Positions 9,057 to 16,682 of a DNA stretch of 36,820 nucleotides are shown here, one piece after another (positions within the stretch are counted from its first letter, which is position 1; each line of letters opens with the position of its first letter). The DNA is from Bacteroidetes bacterium GWA2_40_15 (GTDB lineage: Bacteria; Bacteroidota; Bacteroidia; Bacteroidales; VadinHA17). The stretch is from the NCBI GenBank assembly GCA_001768195.1, contig MENI01000094.1, positions 39,912-76,731 of the forward strand, read 5' to 3'. Made by a program: the position numbers and the translations under genes. The notes under the pieces are model-generated. The model did not search any database. It saw only the letters and a program-made list of their open reading frames with translations, and was not told where the DNA came from.

Positions 9057-9087
9057 TTTGTTTTTAATTATTATCTTACTACTTTTA
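9057..9087 (+). promoter_or_regulatory. Candidate promoter for the DoxX-Gfo/Idh-PmoA operon
   Basis: TTTG (9057-9060), exactly 19 bases, TACTTTTA (9080-9087). Only the last base of the -7 box deviates from the Bacteroidota consensus. The expected start near 9094 gives a leader of about 48 bases before the ATG at 9142. Confidence 0.45.
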
Positions 9088-9141
9088 GCTGTTTTTTTTA
9101 AGAACCCTGAAAACTATTCGTACACAAATAAATAACTTAAA

Positions 9142-9633
9142 ATGAAAGATTATTCAAGATACACATCTGCCGAAAGATTTGTACTTATAGCATTGAGAAT
9201 TCTTATAGGATGGCATATCCTTTACGAAGGATTTGCCAAGTTATTGATTCCGAACTGGTCCTCTGTAAGTTTTCTGCAAGAGTCGCAATGGATTCTTAAG
9301 GGATTCTCCGGATGGATTATTTCAAATCCCGGAATCCTTAATGCGGTTGATATTCTTAATACCTGGGGGTTGATTCTTATAGGTCTGGGTTTAATGCTTG
9401 GGCTTTTTACAAGGGCTTCTGCGATTGCCGGAGCAATTTTGCTTTTTCTATACTACCTGAATAACCCTCCTTTGACAGGACTTGAATACTCAGTACCTGC
9501 AGAAGGTAGTTATCTTGTTGTAAGTAAAACTCTTATCGAATCAATGGCCCTGGTTGTTCTGGCTATCTTCCCGTCAGGCTATTTTGCAGGGCTGGATATT
9601 TTGGTAGACAGGTTCAGGAATCGTAGTAAATAA
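9142..9633 (+). CDS. DoxX-family four-helix membrane protein
   Basis: This 163-residue inner-membrane protein of the DoxX/DoxD-like family has four hydrophobic segments, at about residues 12-30, 70-88, 92-110 and 130-150. The opening RFVLIALRILIGWHILYEG is typical of DoxX proteins. Members are linked to quinone-dependent oxidation or act as accessory electron-transfer partners, but this subfamily has no proven reaction. It is the first gene of an operon with a Tat-exported Gfo/Idh protein 25 bases downstream, and this pairing suggests it may connect that oxidoreductase to the quinone pool; this is inference. Confidence 0.8.
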   Translation: MKDYSRYTSAERFVLIALRILIGWHILYEGFAKLLIPNWSSVSFLQESQWILKGFSGWIISNPGILNAVDILNTWGLILIGLGLMLGLFTRASAIAGAILLFLYYLNNPPLTGLEYSVPAEGSYLVVSKTLIESMALVVLAIFPSGYFAGLDILVDRFRNRSK

Positions 9634-9658
9634 CAGAGCATCAGAAACAGGAAATGAT

Positions 9659-11242
9659 ATGGCAAACAGTGATAATTCGGAAAATAAAAAAGATATGACG
9701 CAGGATACCATTAAACGGAGAACTTTGCTTAAAGCCCTTATTGGTATACCTGTTCTTGGAGTATTTGCATTTGAACTTGTTAAAAAATGGACTTACGACC
9801 AGGAAAAGAAAGCCCGTCTGATAAAGGAGCTTGGACTGGAAAACCTGCCTGTACCCACAATTATGAAAAGTACAAAAGGCTCTAAAAGTGATCTGATAAG
9901 AGTAGGCATTGTCGGCTACGGAAGTCGTGCCGTATCGCATGCAAACGGACTTGGTTTTATGCATCCCGCTGATGTTGAAGCCAAAACAAAGAATGATACG
10001 ATGAAAGACTGGCTGGCACAGGATGATCTGAATGTGGCAATTACCGGTATATGTGAAGTATTTGAACTTCATGCTGAAACAGGTCTTGCCACTGCCCGGA
10101 ATACTGTGCGTACCGGAGGTGCAGATCCTTCGTCACTTCCTGTAAAACGTTACCGTACTTATGAGGAGATGCTGGATGATAAGGAAATAGATGCCGTGAT
10201 GATTGCCACACCCGATCATCATCATGCCCCTATGTCAATTCTGGCTGCTCAGGCAGGGAAGCATGTTTATTGCGAAAAGGCTCCGGTACATTCTGAAGAT
10301 CAGATTATTCCTCTTTATGAAACTATACGTAACAGCAAAATAACCTACCAGCTTGGCCATCAGATAACGCAGAGTGTTATTTTCCAGCAGGCCAGAGACA
10401 TTATTAAGCGTGATATCCTCGGCAAAATTACTCTCGTTGAAACCACAACTAACCGTAATTCGGCTGATGGTGCCTGGATCAGACATCTCGACAAAAGTGG
10501 TAATCCAAAACCGGGGGATGAAAAATCGATTGATTGGCAACAATGGCTCGGTCATGCTCCTAAAGTTCCATTCAGTATCGACAGGTACTACAACTGGACG
10601 AAATTCTTTGACTATGATATCGGGCTTCTCGGACAGCTGTTTACTCATGAATATGACGCCGTAAATCAGCTTCTGCAAATAGGAATTCCAAAATCTGTCG
10701 TCTCCTCAGGAGGCATCTATTACTGGAAGGATAACAGGGACATGGCTGATACATTGCACTGTGTATTTGAATATCCCGACCGCGAGCTTACCCTTCTTTA
10801 TAGCGCTATGCTGGCAAACAGCCGTAACCGTGGACGTGTTTTCATGGGACATGACGCCTCAATGGAACTGGGTGGTTCAATTAATATATCAGTTGACGGC
10901 AGTTCCACAAAGTATAAAAAACAGATCGATTCCGGATTAATAGACCCTTCAAGTCCAATGGTGTCTTTTAACCCTAATTCCGGTAAAGTTGATGCAGTAA
11001 CTTCGGCTACCGAAAAATATTATGCTGCCCGTGGATTGACTACAACCAGCATAAATGGCATACAGGTTGATGTAACATACCTTCATATTAAAGAGTGGAT
11101 CGATTGCATCAGGAGTGGCAAAACTCCAAGTGCAGATATCGAAATGGCTTTTCAGGAAGCTGTTACCTGTATCATGGCTCATAAATCGTACGTTGAAAAG
11201 CGTCGCGTCGAGTGGGATCCGGTAAACAGAAAGATTGTTTAG
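9659..11242 (+). CDS. Tat-exported Gfo/Idh/MocA-family oxidoreductase
   Basis: This 527-residue protein begins with a twin-arginine-like signal: Arg20-Arg21 in KRRTLLKALIG followed by a hydrophobic stretch (residues 26-40). It is therefore probably folded with its cofactor in the cytoplasm and exported. The Rossmann motif is GIVGYGSR (83-90) and the family EKxP motif appears as EKAP in YCEKAPVHS. The C-terminal segment IDCIRSGKTPSADIEMA is characteristic of the secreted Gfo/Idh branch of Bacteroidota and Planctomycetes. At over 500 residues it is longer than cytosolic members (about 330-380), partly because of the signal and linker. Some exported homologues are glycoside hydrolases of the GH109 type that use bound NAD, so a glycosidase role is possible. 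It sits between DoxX and a PmoA-like lipoprotein. Confidence 0.82.
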   Translation: MANSDNSENKKDMTQDTIKRRTLLKALIGIPVLGVFAFELVKKWTYDQEKKARLIKELGLENLPVPTIMKSTKGSKSDLIRVGIVGYGSRAVSHANGLGFMHPADVEAKTKNDTMKDWLAQDDLNVAITGICEVFELHAETGLATARNTVRTGGADPSSLPVKRYRTYEEMLDDKEIDAVMIATPDHHHAPMSILAAQAGKHVYCEKAPVHSEDQIIPLYETIRNSKITYQLGHQITQSVIFQQARDIIKRDILGKITLVETTTNRNSADGAWIRHLDKSGNPKPGDEKSIDWQQWLGHAPKVPFSIDRYYNWTKFFDYDIGLLGQLFTHEYDAVNQLLQIGIPKSVVSSGGIYYWKDNRDMADTLHCVFEYPDRELTLLYSAMLANSRNRGRVFMGHDASMELGGSINISVDGSSTKYKKQIDSGLIDPSSPMVSFNPNSGKVDAVTSATEKYYAARGLTTTSINGIQVDVTYLHIKEWIDCIRSGKTPSADIEMAFQEAVTCIMAHKSYVEKRRVEWDPVNRKIV

Positions 11243-11277
11243 ATAACAGGTGGTTCAGGTTAAATCTGATTTTATAG

Positions 11278-12222
11278 ATGACTTTGAATAAAATATCTAT
11301 TTATCATACAATTGCTATTGTATTTATAATAGCCTCTATGTCAGCCTGTAAATTCAATAAAGCAGAATTTGAATTCAGGCAGACAGACCAGGGTTTTGAA
11401 CTGACAGAAAATGGAAAGCCTGTATTCTTCTATCAGCAGGCCCCAAAAACACTTACAGGTGAGTATATCTGCAACAATTATCTTCATCCTTTGTATAATC
11501 TTAATGGAGATATTCTTACTGAAGAGTTCCCTCCTGATCATCCGTACCACAGGGGTGTTTTCTGGACATGGCATCAGATATATCTTGATACCGTAAGCAT
11601 TGGTGATGGCTGGATAAATGACGGGATCTCCCAGGAGGTTGTGAAAGTATTAACAGAAGTCGAAAAAAATCTGGCTGAAATAAATGCTGAGGTTTTATGG
11701 AAATCAGAGGACTTACCTGATGGAAAGCCTTTTATGAAGGAGAAGACCTCGGTAATAGTCCATCCTGCAGAAGCCGATACACGCAAAATAGATTTCCTGA
11801 TTGAACTGAATGCACTTGTCGATAAGCTTGAAATAGGTGGATCGGATGACCCAAAAGGTTATGGAGGTTTTTGTCTCCGGCTGAATATTCCTGATAATAT
11901 GGTTTTTACCTCTGAAACCGGAACTGTCACACCTCAGGAACTTCAGATCACTGCCGGTCGCTGGATGGATTTTTCAGGACTATTCGGAAATGATAAGAAT
12001 ACAAACGGGATAACATTGCTTTGCCATCATGAAAATCCTTTATATCCCTCACCATGGATACTCAGGCAAAAAGGCAGTATGCAAAATGCGGTATTCCCCG
12101 GAAGGGAGAGGATAAAACTCGATATGAATACTCCTTTGATCCTGCGATATCGCCTCATAATTCATAACGGTGATGCCCGTGCTGTTGACCTGAAAAGAAT
12201 GCATGCAGAGTACAGCGAATAA
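11278..12222 (+). CDS. PmoA-family (DUF6807) lipoprotein
   Basis: This 314-residue protein has a lipoprotein signal peptide ending in the lipobox SMSAC, so it is probably anchored in a membrane after export. The body carries the family signature FPPDHPYHRGVFWTWHQI (about residues 83-100), rich in conserved His and Trp, and later TGRWMDFSG and LLCHHENP. The family name PmoA comes from automatic annotation; no methane chemistry is implied and no function is established. Homologues are common beside Gfo/Idh genes in polysaccharide-degrading Bacteroidota, as here (35 bases after the Gfo/Idh stop). The gene ends 23 bases from the convergent GNAT gene. Confidence 0.75.
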   Translation: MTLNKISIYHTIAIVFIIASMSACKFNKAEFEFRQTDQGFELTENGKPVFFYQQAPKTLTGEYICNNYLHPLYNLNGDILTEEFPPDHPYHRGVFWTWHQIYLDTVSIGDGWINDGISQEVVKVLTEVEKNLAEINAEVLWKSEDLPDGKPFMKEKTSVIVHPAEADTRKIDFLIELNALVDKLEIGGSDDPKGYGGFCLRLNIPDNMVFTSETGTVTPQELQITAGRWMDFSGLFGNDKNTNGITLLCHHENPLYPSPWILRQKGSMQNAVFPGRERIKLDMNTPLILRYRLIIHNGDARAVDLKRMHAEYSE

Positions 12223-12245
12223 CAGATTTTTGAAATGATCTTGTC

Positions 12246-13112
12246 TTACCCGAATTCTGGTCCGCTTATAAGATATTGAAACTCCGGTTTGCCGGGATAG
12301 GGATTCTTCCCAAGGTACATCCGGATAAAATCTCTCTGCTTAATAAATCCTATTGATTCGAGCCACTCAATCAACTCTGTCTTATCTGCGAGAACGTCAA
12401 TACCAACAGGTTTGGAATGAAAAGGTTCCAATGCAGCCGCGATTAATCCTTTGGCTGCTTCCGTCGTGCCCGCACAGGCAGGACCTATATAATTAAACTT
12501 CGTACCGGTTCTTCCCAAAATATAGCCCCAGGTAGTTTTATCATCTGAAAATGCATATGCCTTTTCACGAAAATTGTCAAAAAGTTTATTCATCAGATAG
12601 CCTCTTTCGGCTCCAAAAACCGGTGCATCCAGTTGAATGATTTTATTCAGCCCTTCACTGTTAATCTTCCTTGGTTTATCACCTGAGTATCTGTATTTAA
12701 TACTCTCCAGAGCAGGAGTGGTCATCCTGTAAATAGTGTATTCCGCTGTGAATCCCAAACTATTGTATAGAGGTTGTCCGGCAGGAGTGGCATCAAGCTT
12801 TACCGACTCCAGATTTTTAAGTCTGCTTATGATTTCGGTCATCAGCATCTTGCCTGCACCAAGACCTCTCATCGGCTTATCCACCAGAACCATTCCTATC
12901 CATGCCACTTTACCCGAATGGTTCAGTGCTGTGGCCGTACCAATGATCCTGCCATCTTTTTCTGCAACAATGCATACATTTTCAGCATTCTCCAGCAGTA
13001 ACTTCCAGTCTTTATCTGTCTGGTTCCAGCCTTCGACAACAGAAAGTCCCATTGCCTGATCGAGGTCATTAATGGTCATAGGCCGGACCCTGAATACTGT
13101 TTTTTCTGCCAT
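12246..13112 (-). CDS. GNAT-family N-acetyltransferase with C-terminal second acetyltransferase domain
   Basis: This 288-residue cytoplasmic protein has an N-terminal GNAT domain (about residues 5-130) with the acetyl-CoA pyrophosphate-binding motif MRGLGAGK. A second part (about 155-285) resembles the YitH/HsdE-type acetyltransferase domain, which occurs after a GNAT domain in proteins of this length. It would transfer an acyl group from acyl-CoA to an amine; the substrate is unknown. It is the last gene of a minus-strand cluster, 26 bases after the DHDPS-family gene, so an amino-containing product of that aldolase pathway could be its substrate (inference). Confidence 0.75.
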   Translation of the reverse strand: MAEKTVFRVRPMTINDLDQAMGLSVVEGWNQTDKDWKLLLENAENVCIVAEKDGRIIGTATALNHSGKVAWIGMVLVDKPMRGLGAGKMLMTEIISRLKNLESVKLDATPAGQPLYNSLGFTAEYTIYRMTTPALESIKYRYSGDKPRKINSEGLNKIIQLDAPVFGAERGYLMNKLFDNFREKAYAFSDDKTTWGYILGRTGTKFNYIGPACAGTTEAAKGLIAAALEPFHSKPVGIDVLADKTELIEWLESIGFIKQRDFIRMYLGKNPYPGKPEFQYLISGPEFG

Positions 13113-13138
13113 AATTAAATTTTATTCTGATTAATAGA

Positions 13139-14206
13139 TTATGCAAGCCACCTGTCAAGGTTTTCAGCTACAAAAGTGTCATCATTAAGATCAGGGTATG
13201 CAGAATATACCCTGTCGATTTCTTCCAACTGTCCGGGCGAAAGTACTTCGTCAGGATCAAGAGTCCATAATCCTTCAAGTAATCCCTGGCGACGCAATAC
13301 CTCATGAAGGCCTGTAATACAACCGGCAAAGTTGTTCGCGGCATCGAAAAAGGCTGCGTTGCAGTCGGTGATCTTATTTGCCAGTGTTAACATTTTCACA
13401 ACATCGTTGTCGTATTCTCCTGCGTGTACTGAGTTCAGCAATTTAACAGCTGAACGGGTCCATACAGCCCAATGACCCAAAAGGCCTCCTGTGATTCTCT
13501 TTTTGATTATTCTGTTCCCATGGGGTATCTCATACACCGATAACAGATCAACCAGGATATTATCGTCATTGCCTGTATATAATGCGATTTGATCTGATCT
13601 GCCTGATTCAGCAACTCCACGAAGAACATCGAACGTCTGATATCGGTTGAAGGGGGCTATTTTTATCGCAATAACATTTTCTATACCAGCAAATTCACGC
13701 CAGAAATTCACATCAAGCTTTCTTCCGCCTACTGCAGGCTGAAGGTAAAACCCTATAACCGGCATAATTCCGGCGATTTCCCTGCAGTGTTTAATGATAT
13801 CATTGTTCGGAGTGTCCCTGAAAGCCGCCAGGCTGAGAAGTACGGCATGAAAACCTTTATTCATCGCCAGGTTTGCTTCCTTTAACGCCTGTTCAGTTTT
13901 TCCAATCACTCCGGCTATCCTTATTGCCTGCTTTCCTGTATTTGATGTAAACCTGCTGAACTCTTCACCGGCAATAGTAAGCAGGGGCTCATAAAGGCCG
14001 ACTTCAGGTTTCCTTATTGCAAACTGGGTTGTATGAACAGCCACTGCAAGCCCTCCTGAAGCGGCATCGAGATAGTACCTTATCAATGCCCGCTGTCGCC
14101 TCTCATCAAGTTTTCGTTTGCTGTTCAGAGCCAGCGGCATTGCCGGGATAACCACACCTGTATTTAATTTTTCAATGATCTCTTTCGGAATTGCATTTGC
14201 TTTCAT
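13139..14206 (-). CDS. Dihydrodipicolinate synthase/N-acetylneuraminate lyase-family aldolase
   Basis: This 355-residue TIM-barrel Schiff-base aldolase is longer than true DHDPS (about 290-300). The catalytic pair is visible: Lys182 in VIAIKIAPFNRY forms the Schiff base and Tyr154 in IGFYLQP is the proton relay. The phosphate/carboxylate-binding motif that is usually GTTGE is replaced by AVAVHTTQF (residues 54-62), so the ligand differs from that of lysine biosynthesis. Expect reversible condensation or cleavage of a 2-keto acid, probably derived from a sugar acid or amino acid. It is preceded by a 150-base repeat region and followed closely by the GNAT gene. DapA itself is unlikely given the length and the motif change. 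Confidence 0.8.
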   Translation of the reverse strand: MKANAIPKEIIEKLNTGVVIPAMPLALNSKRKLDERRQRALIRYYLDAASGGLAVAVHTTQFAIRKPEVGLYEPLLTIAGEEFSRFTSNTGKQAIRIAGVIGKTEQALKEANLAMNKGFHAVLLSLAAFRDTPNNDIIKHCREIAGIMPVIGFYLQPAVGGRKLDVNFWREFAGIENVIAIKIAPFNRYQTFDVLRGVAESGRSDQIALYTGNDDNILVDLLSVYEIPHGNRIIKKRITGGLLGHWAVWTRSAVKLLNSVHAGEYDNDVVKMLTLANKITDCNAAFFDAANNFAGCITGLHEVLRRQGLLEGLWTLDPDEVLSPGQLEEIDRVYSAYPDLNDDTFVAENLDRWLA

Positions 14207-14236
14207 TCAGTATTTTATTGAATAGATATTAATAAA

Positions 14237-14264
14237 CTTTCATCTTTCAACTTTAAACTTTGAA
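14237..14264. repeat. Heptanucleotide tandem array, CTTTNAA x4
   Basis: Four contiguous 7-mers: CTTTCAT, CTTTCAA, CTTTAAA, CTTTGAA. It lies between the aldolase and the epimerase-like gene and shares its seven-base period with the array at 14314-14355. Confidence 0.7.
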
Positions 14265-14275
14265 CCGCCCTGCGC

Positions 14276-14291
14276 TCCCGCAAAGGCGGGA
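14276..14291. repeat. Small perfect hairpin TCCCGC-aaag-GCGGGA
   Basis: Six-base-pair perfect stem with a four-base loop, sitting between two heptad arrays. There is no T-run on either side, so it does not look like a standard intrinsic terminator; it may be part of a dispersed intergenic repeat. Confidence 0.6.
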
Positions 14292-14313
14292 TTTCGTCAC
14301 TTCGTTCCTCAAC

Positions 14314-14355
14314 CTGCGCCCTTTGCCCTGAGCCCTGTGCCCTGCGCCCTGAGCC
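14314..14355. repeat. Heptanucleotide tandem array, CTGNGCC x6
   Basis: Six contiguous 7-mers: CTGCGCC, CTTTGCC, CTGAGCC, CTGTGCC, CTGCGCC, CTGAGCC. It ends four bases before the stop codon of the epimerase-like gene. The variable third and fourth bases indicate slippage plus drift or recurrent insertion. Confidence 0.75.
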
Positions 14356-14358
14356 CAA

Positions 14359-15396
14359 TCAATACTTTCCGTCCCTAACCTCAAAATGCGTCGGTTTCCC
14401 CAGGATACTTTTATCATCCTCCAGCCAACCTGCTATCCATTTGATCACCTGGTTTACCTGTACCTCCGGTTTTCCAAATAACTCATAAGCATGTTTTGAA
14501 TTATTCAATAATGCAGTCGGTGCTTCCTTGTTCTCAAATTTAACATCAGTCCCAAAAAGCTTTCCGAATTCCTTAGCTACTTCTCTTACTGAAAGGATTT
14601 CTGGTCCTGTAATATTCAGGATTTTTGCAGGAGATTCTGCATGTTCTATCGATCGCAGAACAAAATCATTCATATCTCCCTGCCATATTACGTTAAAATA
14701 TCCCATAGTAAGATCAACAGGTTGTTTGTTTTTGACCTTGAGTGCTATATCAACAAGAACCCCATACCTCATCTCAACAGAGTAATTAAGTCGGATCAGA
14801 GCTGTTTTAGTCTTGTTTCTGATGCTGCCAAACTCAAACATTCTCTCTCTCCCCAGACATGATTGGGCATATTCCCCTATTGCCACAGGTGGATCAGACT
14901 CAATTGATCCGCCTGACTCAACAGGTACCAGGGGATATACACACCCTGTTGAAAAAGCGACAATTCCCGATTCTTTAAAACTGTTTGCCACGATCGCCGG
15001 GAGGTAGGTATTTATTGCCCATGTCTGGGCAAGATTATCTATCGACCCGAATTTCATTCCAGCCAGGTAAAAGACATTCTTTACTTTTGGCAGCGAATCT
15101 GTGAAACTTGTATCAAGCAGGTCACCGGCTATTGTTTCAATACCCTCTTTTTCAAATTTTTGCTGGTGCTCCTGGTTCTCAAAAAGCGATACTCCGATGA
15201 TCCTTTTCTTTACACCGGCTTTATCACAGGCCCTTTTTGCCATGACAGCAAGCGATTTTCCAATTTTTCCGGCTATTCCAAGGAAAATCAGATCTCCTTC
15301 GAGACGTGAAAACATTTCAATTACCTCTTTGCCCGGCCTTGACAGTAATTCCTCGAGCTGTTCCTCATTACTGATCTTTTCAGGATAATTTAACAT
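14359..15396 (-). CDS. NAD-dependent epimerase/dehydratase-family (extended SDR) protein
   Basis: This 345-residue Rossmann-fold protein carries the dinucleotide motif GIAGKIG and an SDR-like NVFYLAGMKFG segment, followed by FSTGCVYP for the active-site Ser/Thr region. The tyrosine of the SDR motif lies in EYAQSCLGRER, where the usual YxxxK lysine is replaced by Cys, so the classical proton relay is altered. It should act on a nucleotide sugar or a sugar acid. The start at 15396 is preferred over the ATG at 15411 because GGAGGAG, a strong Shine-Dalgarno sequence, lies a few bases before it. It overlaps the M20 stop by seven bases, so the two are probably translationally coupled. Confidence 0.75.
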   Translation of the reverse strand: MLNYPEKISNEEQLEELLSRPGKEVIEMFSRLEGDLIFLGIAGKIGKSLAVMAKRACDKAGVKKRIIGVSLFENQEHQQKFEKEGIETIAGDLLDTSFTDSLPKVKNVFYLAGMKFGSIDNLAQTWAINTYLPAIVANSFKESGIVAFSTGCVYPLVPVESGGSIESDPPVAIGEYAQSCLGRERMFEFGSIRNKTKTALIRLNYSVEMRYGVLVDIALKVKNKQPVDLTMGYFNVIWQGDMNDFVLRSIEHAESPAKILNITGPEILSVREVAKEFGKLFGTDVKFENKEAPTALLNNSKHAYELFGKPEVQVNQVIKWIAGWLEDDKSILGKPTHFEVRDGKY

Positions 15397-16514
15397 ATAT
15401 AACTCCTCCATTTTAAAATTATCTCCTTATAAATTCTGACAGAATCTTCAAGCTTGTTCACATAACAGAATTCATCTGTCTTATGGGCCATTTCAGGTTG
15501 TCCCGGACCCAGAATTATTGTTGGTACACCACCATAGACCCTTTGAAGTACAGAGCCGTCAGTCAGGTAGGGAAGTGATTTGGGAAATCCTTCAGTACCT
15601 TTTTTAATCCTGCATATTTCATAAACAAGTTCCGTGAATGGATCATCATTATTTGTAAAAACCGGATTCATATCCACAAGAACCTCAAGTTTTGTCTCTA
15701 CACCAAGCTGATCTCCAAGTTTTTTTATGGTATTACCGTGGTTGGTTTTTGAAGTTGATCTGATGTCAATTGTAAATTCAGCATGGTCAGGCACAGAATT
15801 AATATTCAGCCCGCCACTCATTTTACCAACATTAATTGTAGGATAACCGAGAAGCGGGTCTTCTTCTGTTTCGAATTCAAAATCCCTGGCTTTCAGTATC
15901 GATGCCGCGGCTTTATAGATTGCATTATCTCCAAGGTGAGGCATTGAGGAATGTGCTGTTTTTCCTGAAGTCACGGCGTTCAGATATATTGCACCTTTGT
16001 GCCCGATAGCAGGCAGGTTGGCAGTAGGTTCTCCGACAATGACTGCGCTTGCTTTTCCCGGATTGTCAACTGTTTTCATAAGTTGCTGAATACCAATGCA
16101 ACCAAGTTCCTCTGCTGCAGTAAATATAAGTCTCACGCCTCCTCCCGGTGATTTATCCTTAAAAGATTCTATTGATGCCAGTATCATTGCTGCAACTCCC
16201 CCCTTCATGTCACTTGAGCCCCGTCCCCATATCTTGCCATCACTTATCACACCTTCAAAAGGATCAATACTCCATTTGCTGTTTCCAAGCGGAACAGTAT
16301 CAAAATGGCCCGAGAGAACGATTGGCGGAGTGTGGGTCGATAATCCCTTTTCCGCAATCAGATGCAGACGTCCTTTTTCAAATTCCGGCAGCCTCACATT
16401 AAAACCATTTTCCGCCAACAACTCACCCACATACATGGCTATTCCTTCTTCGTTCCCGGGTGGATTTATATTATTGAATGACAATAATTTTCTGGTTAAT
16501 GAGAGTACATCCAT
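15390..16514 (-). CDS. M20-family metallo-deacylase/peptidase (ArgE/DapE-like)
   Basis: This 374-residue cytoplasmic two-zinc hydrolase removes an acyl group from an N-acyl amino acid or cleaves a small peptide. Ligands appear in family order: His70 and Asp72 in SGHFDTVP, Asp102 in SSDMKGG, Glu135-Glu136 in AAEELGC (catalytic base and ligand), Glu162 in VGEPT, and a C-terminal His in MAHKTDE. A dimerisation lid lies at about residues 175-285. Length is typical. It is the first gene of the minus-strand cluster with the epimerase-like, aldolase and GNAT genes, not beside arginine or lysine biosynthesis genes, so a dedicated catabolic or tailoring substrate is likely. ArgE proper cannot be excluded. 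Confidence 0.82.
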   Translation of the reverse strand: MDVLSLTRKLLSFNNINPPGNEEGIAMYVGELLAENGFNVRLPEFEKGRLHLIAEKGLSTHTPPIVLSGHFDTVPLGNSKWSIDPFEGVISDGKIWGRGSSDMKGGVAAMILASIESFKDKSPGGGVRLIFTAAEELGCIGIQQLMKTVDNPGKASAVIVGEPTANLPAIGHKGAIYLNAVTSGKTAHSSMPHLGDNAIYKAAASILKARDFEFETEEDPLLGYPTINVGKMSGGLNINSVPDHAEFTIDIRSTSKTNHGNTIKKLGDQLGVETKLEVLVDMNPVFTNNDDPFTELVYEICRIKKGTEGFPKSLPYLTDGSVLQRVYGGVPTIILGPGQPEMAHKTDEFCYVNKLEDSVRIYKEIILKWRSYIC

Positions 16515-16566
16515 GAATCAGTTGTTTAACATCTTATATCTGATTTATCTTAATAAAGCAGACTCT

Positions 16567-16598
16567 CAAAGATAGTAATCACTTTCCTGGTTCAGAAA
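16567..16598 (-). promoter_or_regulatory. Candidate promoter for the M20-epimerase-aldolase-GNAT cluster
   Basis: On the minus strand: TTTC (16598-16595), 20 bases, TATCTTTG (16574-16567). The -7 box matches TAnnTTTG perfectly and the -33 box has one mismatch. Expected start near 16560 gives a leader of about 45 bases. Confidence 0.48.
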
Positions 16599-16682
16599 CT
16601 CATTGCTGAATAAATTAGAATTTATTGTCAGGGAATGGAATTTATGCTAATTTGCATAACCTATGATAAAAATTTCCAGCTG

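Noticed and set aside
9641-10072. 143-codon minus-strand frame
   Set aside because: It is antisense to the Tat-exported oxidoreductase and has no recognisable domain.
10235-10678. 147-codon minus-strand frame
   Set aside because: It is an antisense shadow of the same oxidoreductase, with no start context or domain.
14314-14355. CRISPR-like array
   Set aside because: The unit is only seven bases with no spacers and no cas genes.
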